Of a stretch of DNA of 64,000 nt, positions 46,294 through 55,670 are shown piece after piece. Both the position numbers and the translations under genes were made by a program. The notes beneath the pieces are model-generated. The model worked only from the letters and a program-made list of their open reading frames with translations, was not told the DNA's origin and made no database searches. The stretch covers positions 9,272 to 73,271 of the forward strand of contig CAZUMS010000023.1 in assembly GCA_964621525.1 (NCBI GenBank), written 5' to 3'. Every line of letters starts with the position of its first letter. Positions within the stretch are counted from its first letter, which is position 1. The stretch is from CAZMGV01 sp964621525 [NCBI: uncultured bacterium] (GTDB lineage: Bacteria > JAGRBM01).

Positions 46294-47126
46294 TGGATAA
46301 CCCGGTTGCCAGTTTCGACGCCTACGCTCCCGCCCAGATCGCCGAACGGGTGGAGCAGGCTGGAATCACCAAGGCGGGCGCGCCCTTCAGGAAACTGTTC
46401 CCGCTCGCCGTGCTGGCCGGATCGTTCATTGCCCTCGGCGCCGCCTTTTATACCAACACGCTCGCCGGGCTCGATCTCGGCTACGGACTGAACCGGCTAA
46501 TTTCGGCCCTCACCTTCTGCCTCGGCCTGATTCTGGTCATCGTCGCCGGAGCCGAGCTTTTCACCGGAAATACGCTCATCGTCATGGCCTGGGTAGACGG
46601 CAAAGTCCCCCTGTCACGCCTGCTCAGGAACTGGGGGATCGTTTATGCGGGAAATCTCGCCGGTGCCCTCGCGACAGCCTATGTGATGAGCCACGCGCGC
46701 CTCTGGGATCCTCACTCCGACCCATCGGGGGCACTAGCCATCAAGATCGCCGCTTCAAAGGTGAATCTGCCCGTAGCGACGGCCTTCCTCTCCGGAATAT
46801 TCTGTAACGCCCTCGTCTGCCTCGCCGTCTGGCTGTGCTTCAGCGCCCGGACCACGACGGACAGGATTCTCTCGATCCTCTTTCCCATCAGCGCTTTTGT
46901 CGCTCTGGGGTTCGAGCATTCGGTTGCCAACATGTATTTCATTCCGCTCGGCATCTTCCTGTCGGGACGAAGCGACCTCCCGGCGGCCTATGGCACAGGA
47001 TCGCTCCCGGACTGGACGGGCTTCGTCCACAACCTCGTACCCGTGACTCTTGGCAATATCGTCGGCGGCGGGCTGCTGGTGGCAGGTGTCTACGGCTTCA
47101 TCTACCTGCGCCCGGCAAAATCCTGA
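46293..47126 (+). CDS. focA: Formate/nitrite transporter family channel
   Basis: 277 residues, six transmembrane helices of the FNT family. The FNT signatures are visible: GSFIALGAAFYTNTLAG in helix 1, AGAELFTGNTLIVMAW near helix 2-3 and a cytoplasmic-side NWGIVYAGNLAGA. SHVALGFEHSVANMYFIP-type sequence (FEHSVANMYFIPLG) holds the central histidine. Its coupling to formate dehydrogenase genes argues for formate as substrate rather than nitrite. Last gene of the four-gene operon. It ends three bases from the stop of the convergent kinase gene. Confidence 0.93.
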   Translation: MDNPVASFDAYAPAQIAERVEQAGITKAGAPFRKLFPLAVLAGSFIALGAAFYTNTLAGLDLGYGLNRLISALTFCLGLILVIVAGAELFTGNTLIVMAWVDGKVPLSRLLRNWGIVYAGNLAGALATAYVMSHARLWDPHSDPSGALAIKIAASKVNLPVATAFLSGIFCNALVCLAVWLCFSARTTTDRILSILFPISAFVALGFEHSVANMYFIPLGIFLSGRSDLPAAYGTGSLPDWTGFVHNLVPVTLGNIVGGGLLVAGVYGFIYLRPAKS

Positions 47127-47129
47127 ACG

Positions 47130-49220
47130 TCAGCTTTTGACAAGATGCAGCTTCGGTTCGTCTAGAATCGACCGGAGTTTGAGGGCCAGCATCTCCGCTG
47201 TGAACAGTTTGTGCAGGAAATGCACGCCTTCGTGGCGAACGCCGTGATAGAGCACGACGTTGTCCGTATAACCGGAAATATAGAGTACATGAGCCTGCGG
47301 CCGGAGCGTCTTCAGCCGGGCAACGAGCTCGGGGCCGGTCATCTTGGGCATCACGACGTCAGTCACGACGATATCAATGGGCCCGCCGAAACGCTCGACG
47401 AGGTGCATGCCGTCGGCCCCATCGTCCGCCTCGATCACCGTGTAGCCCAGGGTCGTGAGGAGCCGTGCGTTCACGCTGCGAAGCTGGAGGTCGTCTTCCA
47501 CGAGCAGCACCGTCTCGTCACCCCGCGGCAGCACCGCAGGGCGGCCCGCCAGCGGCTTCAGCGGCTCGGCACGGCCCTGTTCGGCGGGGAAATAGAGCTT
47601 GAACGTCGTCCCCTGCCCGATTTCCGAATAGACCTCGATGTGGCCGCCGTTCTGCTTGACGATGCCGTGCACCGACGAGAGTCCTAACCCCGTCCCCTTG
47701 CCTACGCCTTTCGTGGTAAAGAACGGCTCAAAAATCCGTTCGCGAATTTCGGGCGGGATTCCCGCACCTGTATCGCTGACAGCGAGCATGACGCACGGGC
47801 GGGATTCGCCCGGCTGCTGCCCCCCACCTGGCTGGCGCATGGCGTTGAACACCTCGATCACGATGGTCCCGCTGTCCCGGATCGCATCCCGGGCGTTCAC
47901 CACGAGGTTAAGCAGCGCCTGCTCGAGCTGGGTCACGGCGGCCTTCACCGGCCGGAGATTCTCGCCGACAAGGAACTTGAGCGTGATCCGTTCGCCGACG
48001 GCGCGGACGAGCAGCGGCTGCATGCGGTGCACCACTTCGCCGATATCGAGGTCCTGGACCTGGACGACTTCCTTGCGCGCAAAGGCGAGAAGCCGGTGCG
48101 TCACCTGCGAGGCCCGCTGGGTCGCCGAGAGAATGCCGTTCACGTCGACCATCCGTGGGTCGCCGCCGTCCATGCCGATCCGGAGCAGCTCGCCGTGGCT
48201 CACGATGACGTTGAGAATGTTGTTGAAGTCGTGCGCGATACCGCCCACGAGCTGGCCCATGGCGTCGAGCCGCTGCACCTGCGCGAGTTGATCGGCAAGC
48301 CTGCGCTGTTCGGTGATGTCGTAAGCCACCAGGATGACCTGGCCGCCGCCGTCGCTGCCGCTTTCGAGCGGAGACACCCGGGCCTCGAACCACTGGGCTT
48401 CGCCGTCACGAACGACCTTGAAGTCAAAGCGGGCGGGTTCACGGGTATCGATGACCGTGCGGATCGCCTCGAGCACCGGTAGCACTTCGGGCGGGCTCAT
48501 CACGTCCGTAAGGTGTTTCCTCTCCAGATCGCCGCTCGCGGCGGCCGGGATCAGCGAGTGGTCGTCTGAGCCGAACACAGTGACGAAACGGCCGTCCCGG
48601 GAGAGCACGAACGCCTGGCCGGGTACAGCGCGGGCGAGGCCGCCCAAGGTGTGTTCGGCGCTCTTGCGCTTCATGAACTGTCCCGCGAAGAAGATCGAGA
48701 TGGCGCTCGACATGAGCGCGAGCGCCAGTGTCGCGCCGGCAAAAATGCCGGCGCTTCGCTCGCGGAAATCCCGGATCACCTGATCGCTGGCGCCGACAAT
48801 GACCGTCCCGATCTTGCCGGGTGTTACCAGCCCTTCGACCGGCAGTTCTTCCAGAATCAGCCCCTGCCCGGTCGAGGAAACGGAAACCGTCTTTCCGCCG
48901 CGGCGTCCATCTGAAGCGCCTGCTGCGGCATAGGTGGCGATCGTTTCCCCCTGGCGGTTCACCACCTTCACCAGAGCGATTTCGGGATTGTCCTTGGTTG
49001 CGTCGAGTGCGGACCAGACCTGGTCGTTGTCGTCGAACTCGATGCCTGCGCGGACGTTGAAGGCGAGCATCCGGCCCACCGTGCGGGCGCGCTGGCGGAG
49101 CTGGGCGGTGGCGTCCTGCTCGAGGTAACTATACACAGACCATCCCGCGCCGGCGGCGACCAGCACGGAAAGCAGCACGATGGCCGCCACGAAGGTTCCC
49201 TTGATATTGCCCTCGAACAT
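47130..49220 (-). CDS. Hybrid sensor histidine kinase (CHASE-like sensor, PAS, HK, receiver)
   Basis: 696 residues from ATG 49220. Helix 1 (GTFVAAIVLLSVLVAAGAGWSVY), a periplasmic domain of about 130 residues with a CHASE8-like look (ARTVGRMLAFNVRAGIEFDDNDQVWSAL), helix 2 (GIFAGATLALALMSSAISIFFAG), a PAS domain, HisKA with GGIAHDFNNILNVIVSHGELLRIG, a HATPase (NLVVNARDAIRDSG, DTGAGIPPE, GTGLGLSSV) and a receiver (VLLVEDDLQL, DIVVTDVVMPKMTG, LHKLF where most have KPF). The frame opens at GTG 49310, but that start would lie beyond the terminator of the upstream SDR gene, so ATG 49223/49220 (AAGGGA upstream) is preferred. Confidence 0.9.
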   Translation of the reverse strand: MFEGNIKGTFVAAIVLLSVLVAAGAGWSVYSYLEQDATAQLRQRARTVGRMLAFNVRAGIEFDDNDQVWSALDATKDNPEIALVKVVNRQGETIATYAAAGASDGRRGGKTVSVSSTGQGLILEELPVEGLVTPGKIGTVIVGASDQVIRDFRERSAGIFAGATLALALMSSAISIFFAGQFMKRKSAEHTLGGLARAVPGQAFVLSRDGRFVTVFGSDDHSLIPAAASGDLERKHLTDVMSPPEVLPVLEAIRTVIDTREPARFDFKVVRDGEAQWFEARVSPLESGSDGGGQVILVAYDITEQRRLADQLAQVQRLDAMGQLVGGIAHDFNNILNVIVSHGELLRIGMDGGDPRMVDVNGILSATQRASQVTHRLLAFARKEVVQVQDLDIGEVVHRMQPLLVRAVGERITLKFLVGENLRPVKAAVTQLEQALLNLVVNARDAIRDSGTIVIEVFNAMRQPGGGQQPGESRPCVMLAVSDTGAGIPPEIRERIFEPFFTTKGVGKGTGLGLSSVHGIVKQNGGHIEVYSEIGQGTTFKLYFPAEQGRAEPLKPLAGRPAVLPRGDETVLLVEDDLQLRSVNARLLTTLGYTVIEADDGADGMHLVERFGGPIDIVVTDVVMPKMTGPELVARLKTLRPQAHVLYISGYTDNVVLYHGVRHEGVHFLHKLFTAEMLALKLRSILDEPKLHLVKS

Positions 49221-49271
49221 CATTCCCTTAAAGACCCTGAATAACGACGATACCAAAAAGTAAACATCCTT

Positions 49272-49299
49272 CACAGGGGGAACCGGCAGTTCCCCTGTG
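49272..49299 (-). terminator. Terminator of the SDR gene
   Basis: CACAGGGGGAAC and GTTCCCCTGTG pair (11 bp, one bulge) around CGGCA. On the minus strand the stem is followed by AAGGATGTTTACTTTTTGG. It lies 25 bases after the SDR stop at 49324. Confidence 0.7.
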
Positions 49300-49309
49300 A
49301 TCAGGATCA
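49298..49309 (-). promoter_or_regulatory. CRP/FNR-family operator candidate upstream of the sensor kinase
   Basis: TGATC-AG-GATCA inside TGTGATCAGGATCACG, which also fits the CRP form TGTGA-N6-TCACA at 9 of 10 positions. The same 12-base pattern (TGATC-NN-GATCA) occurs upstream of the formate dehydrogenase operon. It is about 78 bases upstream of the kinase ATG. Confidence 0.5.
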
Positions 49310-49323
49310 CGGAATGAAACGGG

Positions 49324-50115
49324 TTATTTCCGGCCTCGGGTCGCCGGTTTGAGGGAGCGATAGGCGAGTTTCGCCACCGTGCGGTCGGGAATCATGTTCG
49401 AAAGCGCCGCACCGATCTGGTTAAAAGCTCCCGAAACCGCGAAACTGCCTCCTTTTTCGAGGGTCTTCACGGCAAAACGGGCGACATCGGCAGGCGCCTG
49501 TATGAGCTGTGACGGCAGGGTCGAGGCATCCGACCCCTGGACATCGAGGAATTCAGTTTCGGTCACGCCCGGGCAGACGCAGCAGATCCGCACGCCGGAC
49601 TTTTCGTATTCGACGGCCAGCGACTTTGAGAACGAGACGACGAATGCCTTGGTCGCCGAGTAAGTCGACATGAGCGGCATCGGCATGAGCCCCGCCATGG
49701 AGGCGATGTTCAGCAGGAATCCGGAACCGGCGGCCTTGAAACGCGGAAGATAGAGATGACACAGGTGCGTAAGCGCCCGGACGTTCAGGTCGATCATCCG
49801 GGTTTCCGTCTCCGCGTCGATCTTCTCGAACCTGCCGATAGTCCCGAACCCGGCGTTGTTCACGAGCCCCGTCACCTGGATACCTTTCGAATCCAGATCC
49901 TTCGCCATGCAGTCGATGGCAGCGAGATCCGTGAGATCTACGGCATACGGCACGGCACCGATGCCGTGCTTCTGTTCCAGGTCTCCGGCAAGTTCCTCCA
50001 GCAGCTTCCTCGTACGCGCCACAAGTATGAGGTTGTATTTCCGCGCCGCCAGCTCGCGGCAGATTTCCTTCCCGATTCCCTTCGACGCACCTGTAACGAT
50101 GACATGACTGGCCAT
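49324..50115 (-). CDS. Short-chain dehydrogenase/reductase
   Basis: 263 residues, classical SDR. TGASKGIGKEI is the NAD(P) motif, with VARTRK after beta-2 favouring NADP. LVNNAGFG, the catalytic serine in NIASMAG and the YSATK motif (STYSATKAFVVSFSKSLAVEY) are intact. Similar proteins act on acyl or keto substrates (DltE/YqjQ-like group); substrate unknown. 133 bases downstream of the third diiron gene on the same strand, separated by a terminator. Start ATG 50115. Confidence 0.92.
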   Translation of the reverse strand: MASHVIVTGASKGIGKEICRELAARKYNLILVARTRKLLEELAGDLEQKHGIGAVPYAVDLTDLAAIDCMAKDLDSKGIQVTGLVNNAGFGTIGRFEKIDAETETRMIDLNVRALTHLCHLYLPRFKAAGSGFLLNIASMAGLMPMPLMSTYSATKAFVVSFSKSLAVEYEKSGVRICCVCPGVTETEFLDVQGSDASTLPSQLIQAPADVARFAVKTLEKGGSFAVSGAFNQIGAALSNMIPDRTVAKLAYRSLKPATRGRK

Positions 50116-50196
50116 TCCTGCTCCCTTCGAGCCATTCCGGATTCTTTATCGGTTATCGGCGCAGATCGGCAAAGGCATGATGTTCTTATCAACGAC

Positions 50197-50220
50197 AAAG
50201 GGGCGCCTGAGCGCCCCTTT
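50197..50220 (-). terminator. Terminator of the third diiron gene
   Basis: AAAGGGGCGC-CTGA-GCGCCCCTTT, a perfect 10-bp stem with A/T ends, 29 bases after the stop at 50249. Confidence 0.8.
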
Positions 50221-50248
50221 GTGTCCGGTTCCGGTGAAGCGGGTTCAG

Positions 50249-51337
50249 TCAGTCGTAGGCGCCCTCGGTCGCCTTCGACTCGGTGGAGACCGCATTCATG
50301 TCCTTCACGAGCCCGATCTCCTTGTACTTGCCCGCCGTCCGTTCGGTGATGAGACCGATCTTCTTGAGGTGCGGGATCACGGCGTGGGTGTACATGAGGG
50401 ACTTCGACTCGACCGCTTCCTTCGACTGGTAGAGCACCGGGGCAAGCGCCGAAGCGCTGATGCCCCACTGAGGCCCGAGCTCGGCGAGCGGGCCGTGGTA
50501 CTGGCCCGCGTTCAGGCATTCCAGAATGCCGAACGCCCAGTCTTCCAGATCGTCACGCATGCCCGGGTCGTCCTTGCAGTCGATGACAGTCTTCTGCATC
50601 GAGATGATGCCGAAGGCCGCGTGCCGGGACTCGTCGAGCCGGACGCGCTTCAGCATCTCGCGGAGGAACGGCACATCCGTGCCGCCTTCCAGCATGCCCA
50701 TGATCCCGAGCGCCATGCCCTCGAACAGGGTCTGCATGCCGAGGGTCTTCTTCTGCCAGGTGTCGGCCTTGAGGAGTTCTTCGAGAAGGAACTTGATGTT
50801 CGGGTCCACCGGGTAGATCTTGCCGACCTTGCGCTGGAGGAACTTGGCGAACGCCTCGATGTGGCGGACTTCATCGAACGTCTGGGCGCCGGCGTAGAAC
50901 TTCATGTCCATGTCGGGGCAGGCGTTCGTGAGCTGGCCGCAGATCTGGAGGGCGGCCTGCTCGCCGTGCAGGAGCTGCGAGCAGATGTAGGCCATGTTCT
51001 CCCAGGCAGCCTGCCGCTGTTCGCTCTCGGGGCGGCCCTGCATCTTGAGCAGCTGGCAGATGATCGAATAGTTCGGGTCCATGCCCCAGTGTTCCTTGGG
51101 GTCGATCTTCGTGGACCAGTCCAGATCCTTCTCCGCGTTCCACTGGCGCACCTTGCTGATCTCATAGAGACGGCGCAGGTCTTCCACCTGGCCCGTGTAG
51201 TCCCAGTTCCAGGAGACATCGAGCGGGGCGTCGAATTCGAGCGCGTCCCGCATGTTCCGGATCTCTTCCTTGTCGTTCCACTCGATACCGGCGAACTTGC
51301 CGTACATCTTGCGGTGTTCCTTGTTCAGAAGTTCCAT
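50249..51337 (-). CDS. Diiron ferritin-like protein (third of three)
   Basis: 362 residues from ATG 51337 (MELLNKEHRKM, preceded by GGAGAC). Predicted ligands: E125 (LHGEQAAL), E156 and H159 (DEVRHIEAF), E206 (LFEGMAL), E236 and H239 (DESRHAAF), the same E-31-ExxH-47-E-30-ExxH layout as the other two. The N-terminal 80 residues, with several tryptophans, are extra and not found in the first two copies. It follows a TetR gene by 76 bases on the same strand. Members of this superfamily perform O2-dependent oxidations such as desaturation, hydroxylation or N-oxygenation; the substrate is unknown. Confidence 0.85.
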   Translation of the reverse strand: MELLNKEHRKMYGKFAGIEWNDKEEIRNMRDALEFDAPLDVSWNWDYTGQVEDLRRLYEISKVRQWNAEKDLDWSTKIDPKEHWGMDPNYSIICQLLKMQGRPESEQRQAAWENMAYICSQLLHGEQAALQICGQLTNACPDMDMKFYAGAQTFDEVRHIEAFAKFLQRKVGKIYPVDPNIKFLLEELLKADTWQKKTLGMQTLFEGMALGIMGMLEGGTDVPFLREMLKRVRLDESRHAAFGIISMQKTVIDCKDDPGMRDDLEDWAFGILECLNAGQYHGPLAELGPQWGISASALAPVLYQSKEAVESKSLMYTHAVIPHLKKIGLITERTAGKYKEIGLVKDMNAVSTESKATEGAYD

Positions 51338-51413
51338 GGGCACTGTCTCCTTGGTATGCCGTCCGCCGCTGCCGCCGCCGGTCATCCGGGTGCGGCGCGA
51401 CGGCCGGGAAAAA

Positions 51414-52082
51414 TTACCGGCTGTCTCCTGCCGCGGGCCCGAGACCCGACCGCAGGAAATTCTTCAGTTCCGTCTTGCGTGCTTCCACCCGGCGCGGTTC
51501 GAACTGGTCGCCGCCGATCATCCCGGAGCCGAACTCGCCCGAGGCGAAGTGGAAGATCGTCGCGCCGATCAGCGTCTGCACGAAATGGCCGATGGACTGC
51601 TGGCGGAACACGCCAGCGTCCATGCCCGCCTTCATGAGCGTGACGACCTTCTGGATGATAAGTCTCAGGTAACGGCCGTGCCGGTTCAGCAGCTCCTCGC
51701 GGGAGAGCCCCGCGTCCTCGAAGTCGCGCTCGACCATGGAGCGGAGCAGCAGCTTCGCCGTGTTCGGATTGTCCGCCATGAAGCCGGTCCAGACATCCAC
51801 GATGCGGTCGAGCTGGGTCCAGGGACCGGCCGAGGTATCGGCCTCGTGTTCCAGCGTTTCCCAGAGCCGCCTGAACAGCCGCTCCAGCACCGAGGCGTAG
51901 ATTTCGGTCTTCGACTTGAAGTGATGGAAGAGGCTCGACTTGGAGAGATCCGCCTTCTCGGCCACCTCGGCGAGGCCCACACCCGAGAATCCCCGGATGG
52001 CAAAAAGAGCCTCCGCCACATCCAGAATACGGTCCTGGGACGGGTGGCGGATCAGTTCGGGGCTTTTCGCGGCAGCACTCAC
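51414..52082 (-). CDS. TetR family transcriptional regulator of the diiron gene
   Basis: 222 residues from GTG 52082 (MSAAAKSPELIR, GGAAGGAG upstream). The frame also opens at TTG 52112, but that codon lies at the predicted transcription start. The helix-turn-helix DRILDVAEALFAIRGFSGVGLAEVAEKADLSKSSLFHHFKSK (in blocks) is clear; SKSSLFHHF resembles acyl-responsive TetR proteins. Its own promoter carries an operator-like dyad in the spacer, so it probably represses itself and the diiron gene downstream. Confidence 0.92.
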   Translation of the reverse strand: MSAAAKSPELIRHPSQDRILDVAEALFAIRGFSGVGLAEVAEKADLSKSSLFHHFKSKTEIYASVLERLFRRLWETLEHEADTSAGPWTQLDRIVDVWTGFMADNPNTAKLLLRSMVERDFEDAGLSREELLNRHGRYLRLIIQKVVTLMKAGMDAGVFRQQSIGHFVQTLIGATIFHFASGEFGSGMIGGDQFEPRRVEARKTELKNFLRSGLGPAAGDSR

Positions 52083-52105
52083 TGGGCGGACGGCTCCTTC
52101 CAAAC

Positions 52106-52119
52106 CTGACAAAAGTCAG
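52106..52119 (-). promoter_or_regulatory. Inverted repeat at the TetR transcription start
   Basis: CTGAC-AAAA-GTCAG, overlapping the end of the -10 box and the predicted start point. Shares its arms with 26486-26501. Confidence 0.4.
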
Positions 52120-52146
52120 TCTACCGACCGTTCGGTCGGGCGTCAA
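52118..52146 (-). promoter_or_regulatory. Promoter of the TetR-diiron unit
   Basis: Minus strand TTGACG (52146-52141), exactly 17 bases, TAGACT (52123-52118). The spacer is occupied by the dyad CCGACCG-AA-CGGTCGG, so a bound repressor would block RNA polymerase. Confidence 0.72.
52124..52139 (-). promoter_or_regulatory. TetR operator
   Basis: CCGACCG-TT-CGGTCGG on the plus strand: 7-bp perfect arms filling the space between -35 and -10. Arms of the form ACCGnnCGGT are common for TetR regulators of fatty-acid genes. Confidence 0.7.
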
Positions 52147-52232
52147 GATAATTCTACTCCCGCGAATTTGCCGCTTGTGGCCGGATTAAGTTCGGTATAT
52201 ATACGGTTATCCGAGCCTCCAAGGAGAGTCCC

Positions 52233-52697
52233 ATGCCGAAGAAAGTCCCGTTCGTTCCCAAAGGCGATGCCGTTCTGAACCCCTATCTGGCCGTGAAGGA
52301 TGCCAAGGAGGCGATCCACTGGTACACCAAAATTCTCGGTGGTAAGTTCCTCTACCAGATCGACATGCCAGGCGGCGCGATCGGCCACGCGGAGATCGAG
52401 TTCGGCGGCATCAAGCTCATGCTGGCCGACGAACAGCCCGCCTGGGGAAATCTCAGCCCCAAGTCCATCGGCGGCTCTCCGGTGACGATGCACCTCTACG
52501 TCAAGGACGTGGACAAGACTTATAAAAAAGCACTCGCCGCCGGCGCCACCTCCCAGATGGAACCCCGCACGGAGTTTTACGGCAACCGCGCCTGCAACAT
52601 CACCGACCCCTTCGGCCACCGCTGGATGATCGCGACCCAGGTCGAGGTCGTCCCCGTTAAAGAGATGAAGAAGCGGGCGAGGAAGCTGTTCGGGTGA
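52233..52697 (+). CDS. VOC/glyoxalase-like protein (PhnB type)
   Basis: 154 residues, one vicinal-oxygen-chelate fold of two beta-alpha-beta-beta-beta units. LNPYLAVKDAKEAIHWYTKILGG, GHAEIEFGGIKLMLADE, TMHLYVKDVDKTYKKALAAGA and ITDPFGHRWMIATQ are PhnB-like blocks. Metal-ligand histidines are partly conserved; enzymatic role unknown. The promoter TTGTGG-17-TATATA is about 30 bases upstream. Confidence 0.88.
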   Translation: MPKKVPFVPKGDAVLNPYLAVKDAKEAIHWYTKILGGKFLYQIDMPGGAIGHAEIEFGGIKLMLADEQPAWGNLSPKSIGGSPVTMHLYVKDVDKTYKKALAAGATSQMEPRTEFYGNRACNITDPFGHRWMIATQVEVVPVKEMKKRARKLFG

Positions 52698-52727
52698 TGA
52701 GCCCGACCGAGCGGCCCTGGAATAAAA

Positions 52728-52756
52728 AACGGCCTCCCTTCGGGGGAGGCCGTTTC
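52728..52756. terminator. Bidirectional terminator between VOC gene and ndk
   Basis: AAACGGCCTCCC and GGGAGGCCGTTT with loop TTCGG. Runs of A precede it and T follow, serving both convergent genes. Confidence 0.85.
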
Positions 52757-52781
52757 GGTTTCAGGCGTGACGCGCGGGTGC

Positions 52782-53213
52782 TTACTTGCGTCCCACGTAG
52801 ACCTGCCGCTGGGGGAAGAACCAGCCGATTTCGAACTTCGCGGTGTCCGGGGCGTCGGAGCCGTGGACGGCGTTCCGCTCGATGTTGGTGCCGAAGAGCT
52901 TCCTGAGCGTGCCGGCGTCGGCCTTCTCCGGGTTCGTGGCACCCATGATCTCGCGGTTCTTCGCGATGGCGTTCTCACCTTCCAGCACCATGAGGAGCAC
53001 CGGGCCTTCGGTCATGAATTTGATGAGGTCGGGGAAGAACGGCCGCGCCTTGTGGACGGCGTAGAAGCCTTCCACTTCCTCTTTCGAGAGATGCTTCATC
53101 TGGGCCGCGACGACGCGCAGCCCCTTCTCCTCGAACTTTGCGATGATTCCGCCGATCGCGTTCTTCTGAACGGCATCCGGCTTGATGATGGAAAGGGTCT
53201 GTTCGATAGCCAT
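52782..53213 (-). CDS. ndk: Nucleoside diphosphate kinase
   Basis: 143 residues. Transfers the gamma phosphate between nucleotides through a phosphohistidine. [50 protein letters not shown] and the active-site [12 protein letters not shown] are intact. It follows sucD by 18 bases; linkage of ndk with succinyl-CoA synthetase is common and fits interconversion of GTP and ATP made by SucCD. Confidence 0.98.
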   Translation of the reverse strand: MAIEQTLSIIKPDAVQKNAIGGIIAKFEEKGLRVVAAQMKHLSKEEVEGFYAVHKARPFFPDLIKFMTEGPVLLMVLEGENAIAKNREIMGATNPEKADAGTLRKLFGTNIERNAVHGSDAPDTAKFEIGWFFPQRQVYVGRK

Positions 53214-53231
53214 TACGGGATCTTTCTCCTG

Positions 53232-54337
53232 TTACTTCTTTTTCTTCGCGGTCTTCTTCACCGGCTTTTTGGCGGCCGGTTTCTTCGACGCCGCTTTCAC
53301 GCCCGATTTCATCCGGGCCTTGAGGTCATTGAAGAGCTTCTTGCCTTCCTTCTTCGCCTTCTGCGCCGCCTTCTTCACGCGGGCCTCGGCGTCCTTCTCC
53401 AGCTTCTTCAGCTTCGGCTCGGCGTCCTTCAACGCCTTGGACACCCGCACCGAAATCTTCTTCGAGTGCTTCGAGAGGGCTTCCTGGAGCGTCTTGCCGA
53501 GGTCGGCCGGCGACATGGAGACGTAGATCCCCGCCGCCCGGAACGCCTCGATCTTGCTCTTCGCATCGCCCTTGCCGCCCGCAATGATCGCGCCGGCATG
53601 ACCCATGCGCTTGCCCTTGGGGGCCGTCTGGCCGCCGATGAAGCCCACGACCGGCTTCGAGCAGTTGGCCTTCACCCATGCGGCGGCGGCTTCCTCGGCG
53701 CTGCCGCCGATTTCGCCGATCATGATGATCGCTTCCGTGCCGTCGTCCTCCTCGAACAGCTCCAGCACGTCGATGTGGTCCATGCCCTTCACGGGGTCGC
53801 CGCCGATGCCGACGCAGGTGGACTGGCCGAGGCCGATCTTCGTCACCTGGTGGACGGCTTCGTAGGTCAGCGTGCCCGAGCGCGAGACGATGCCGATCTT
53901 GCCCGGCCGGTGAATGTGGCCCGGCATGATGCCGATCTTGCACTGGCCCGGCGTGATGACGCCGGGGCAGTTGGGGCCGATGAGGCGGGTTTTCTTGCCC
54001 TGCATCGAACGCTTCACCCTGAGCATATCCACGACCGGGATGCCCTCGGTGATGCAGATGACGAGGTCCAGCTCCGCATCCACGGCTTCCAGGATCGCGT
54101 CCGCCGCGAACGGGGGCGGAACGTAGATCACGCTGGCGTTGGCGCCGGTCTTGTCCTTGGCCTGCCCGACCGTATCGAAGATCGGAATGCCCTCGAAGTC
54201 CGTGCCGCCCTTGCCCGGCGTCACACCCGCCACCATCTTGGTGCCGTAGTCGCGGCAACCCCTGGTGTGGAACTGGCCGGTCGAGCCGGTGATGCCCTGG
54301 GTGATGACCTTGGTGTTCTTGTCGACGAGAATGGACA

Positions 54338-54338
<1 letters not shown>
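53232..54338 (-). CDS. sucD: Succinyl-CoA synthetase alpha subunit with lysine-rich C-terminal extension
   Basis: 368 residues; the family is normally about 290. Residues 1-290 are complete: [37 protein letters not shown] CoA site, [20 protein letters not shown] and the phosphohistidine in [14 protein letters not shown]. After [13 protein letters not shown] comes a 75-residue tail rich in Lys and Ala, ending with [11 protein letters not shown] and a run of four lysines, resembling histone H1. It is in frame with no stop and GC-rich coding pattern, so it is probably translated. Overlaps the sucC stop by one base. Confidence 0.95.
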
Positions 54339-55507
<1,169 letters not shown>

Positions 55508-55670
55508 GTGGATCCCCTCTGAAGCCCCGTCATTGACGCAGGGCGTCCCAGCAAAAGGCGACAGTCCTTAGCCCTCTAAGGTTGGGGAATCAAGGATAAA
55601 AATAGGGCGTTTGCCCTCCCGGCCCGGATGCCGGGGCGCACGCGGGTTCTCCTGCGGGCCCTGCTGGAGA

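Noticed and set aside
49220-49310. GTG 49310 as start of the sensor kinase
   Set aside because: It would place the terminator of the preceding SDR gene and the TGATCAGGATCA element inside the coding region and add a non-conserved N-terminus; ATG 49223/49220 has a ribosome site.
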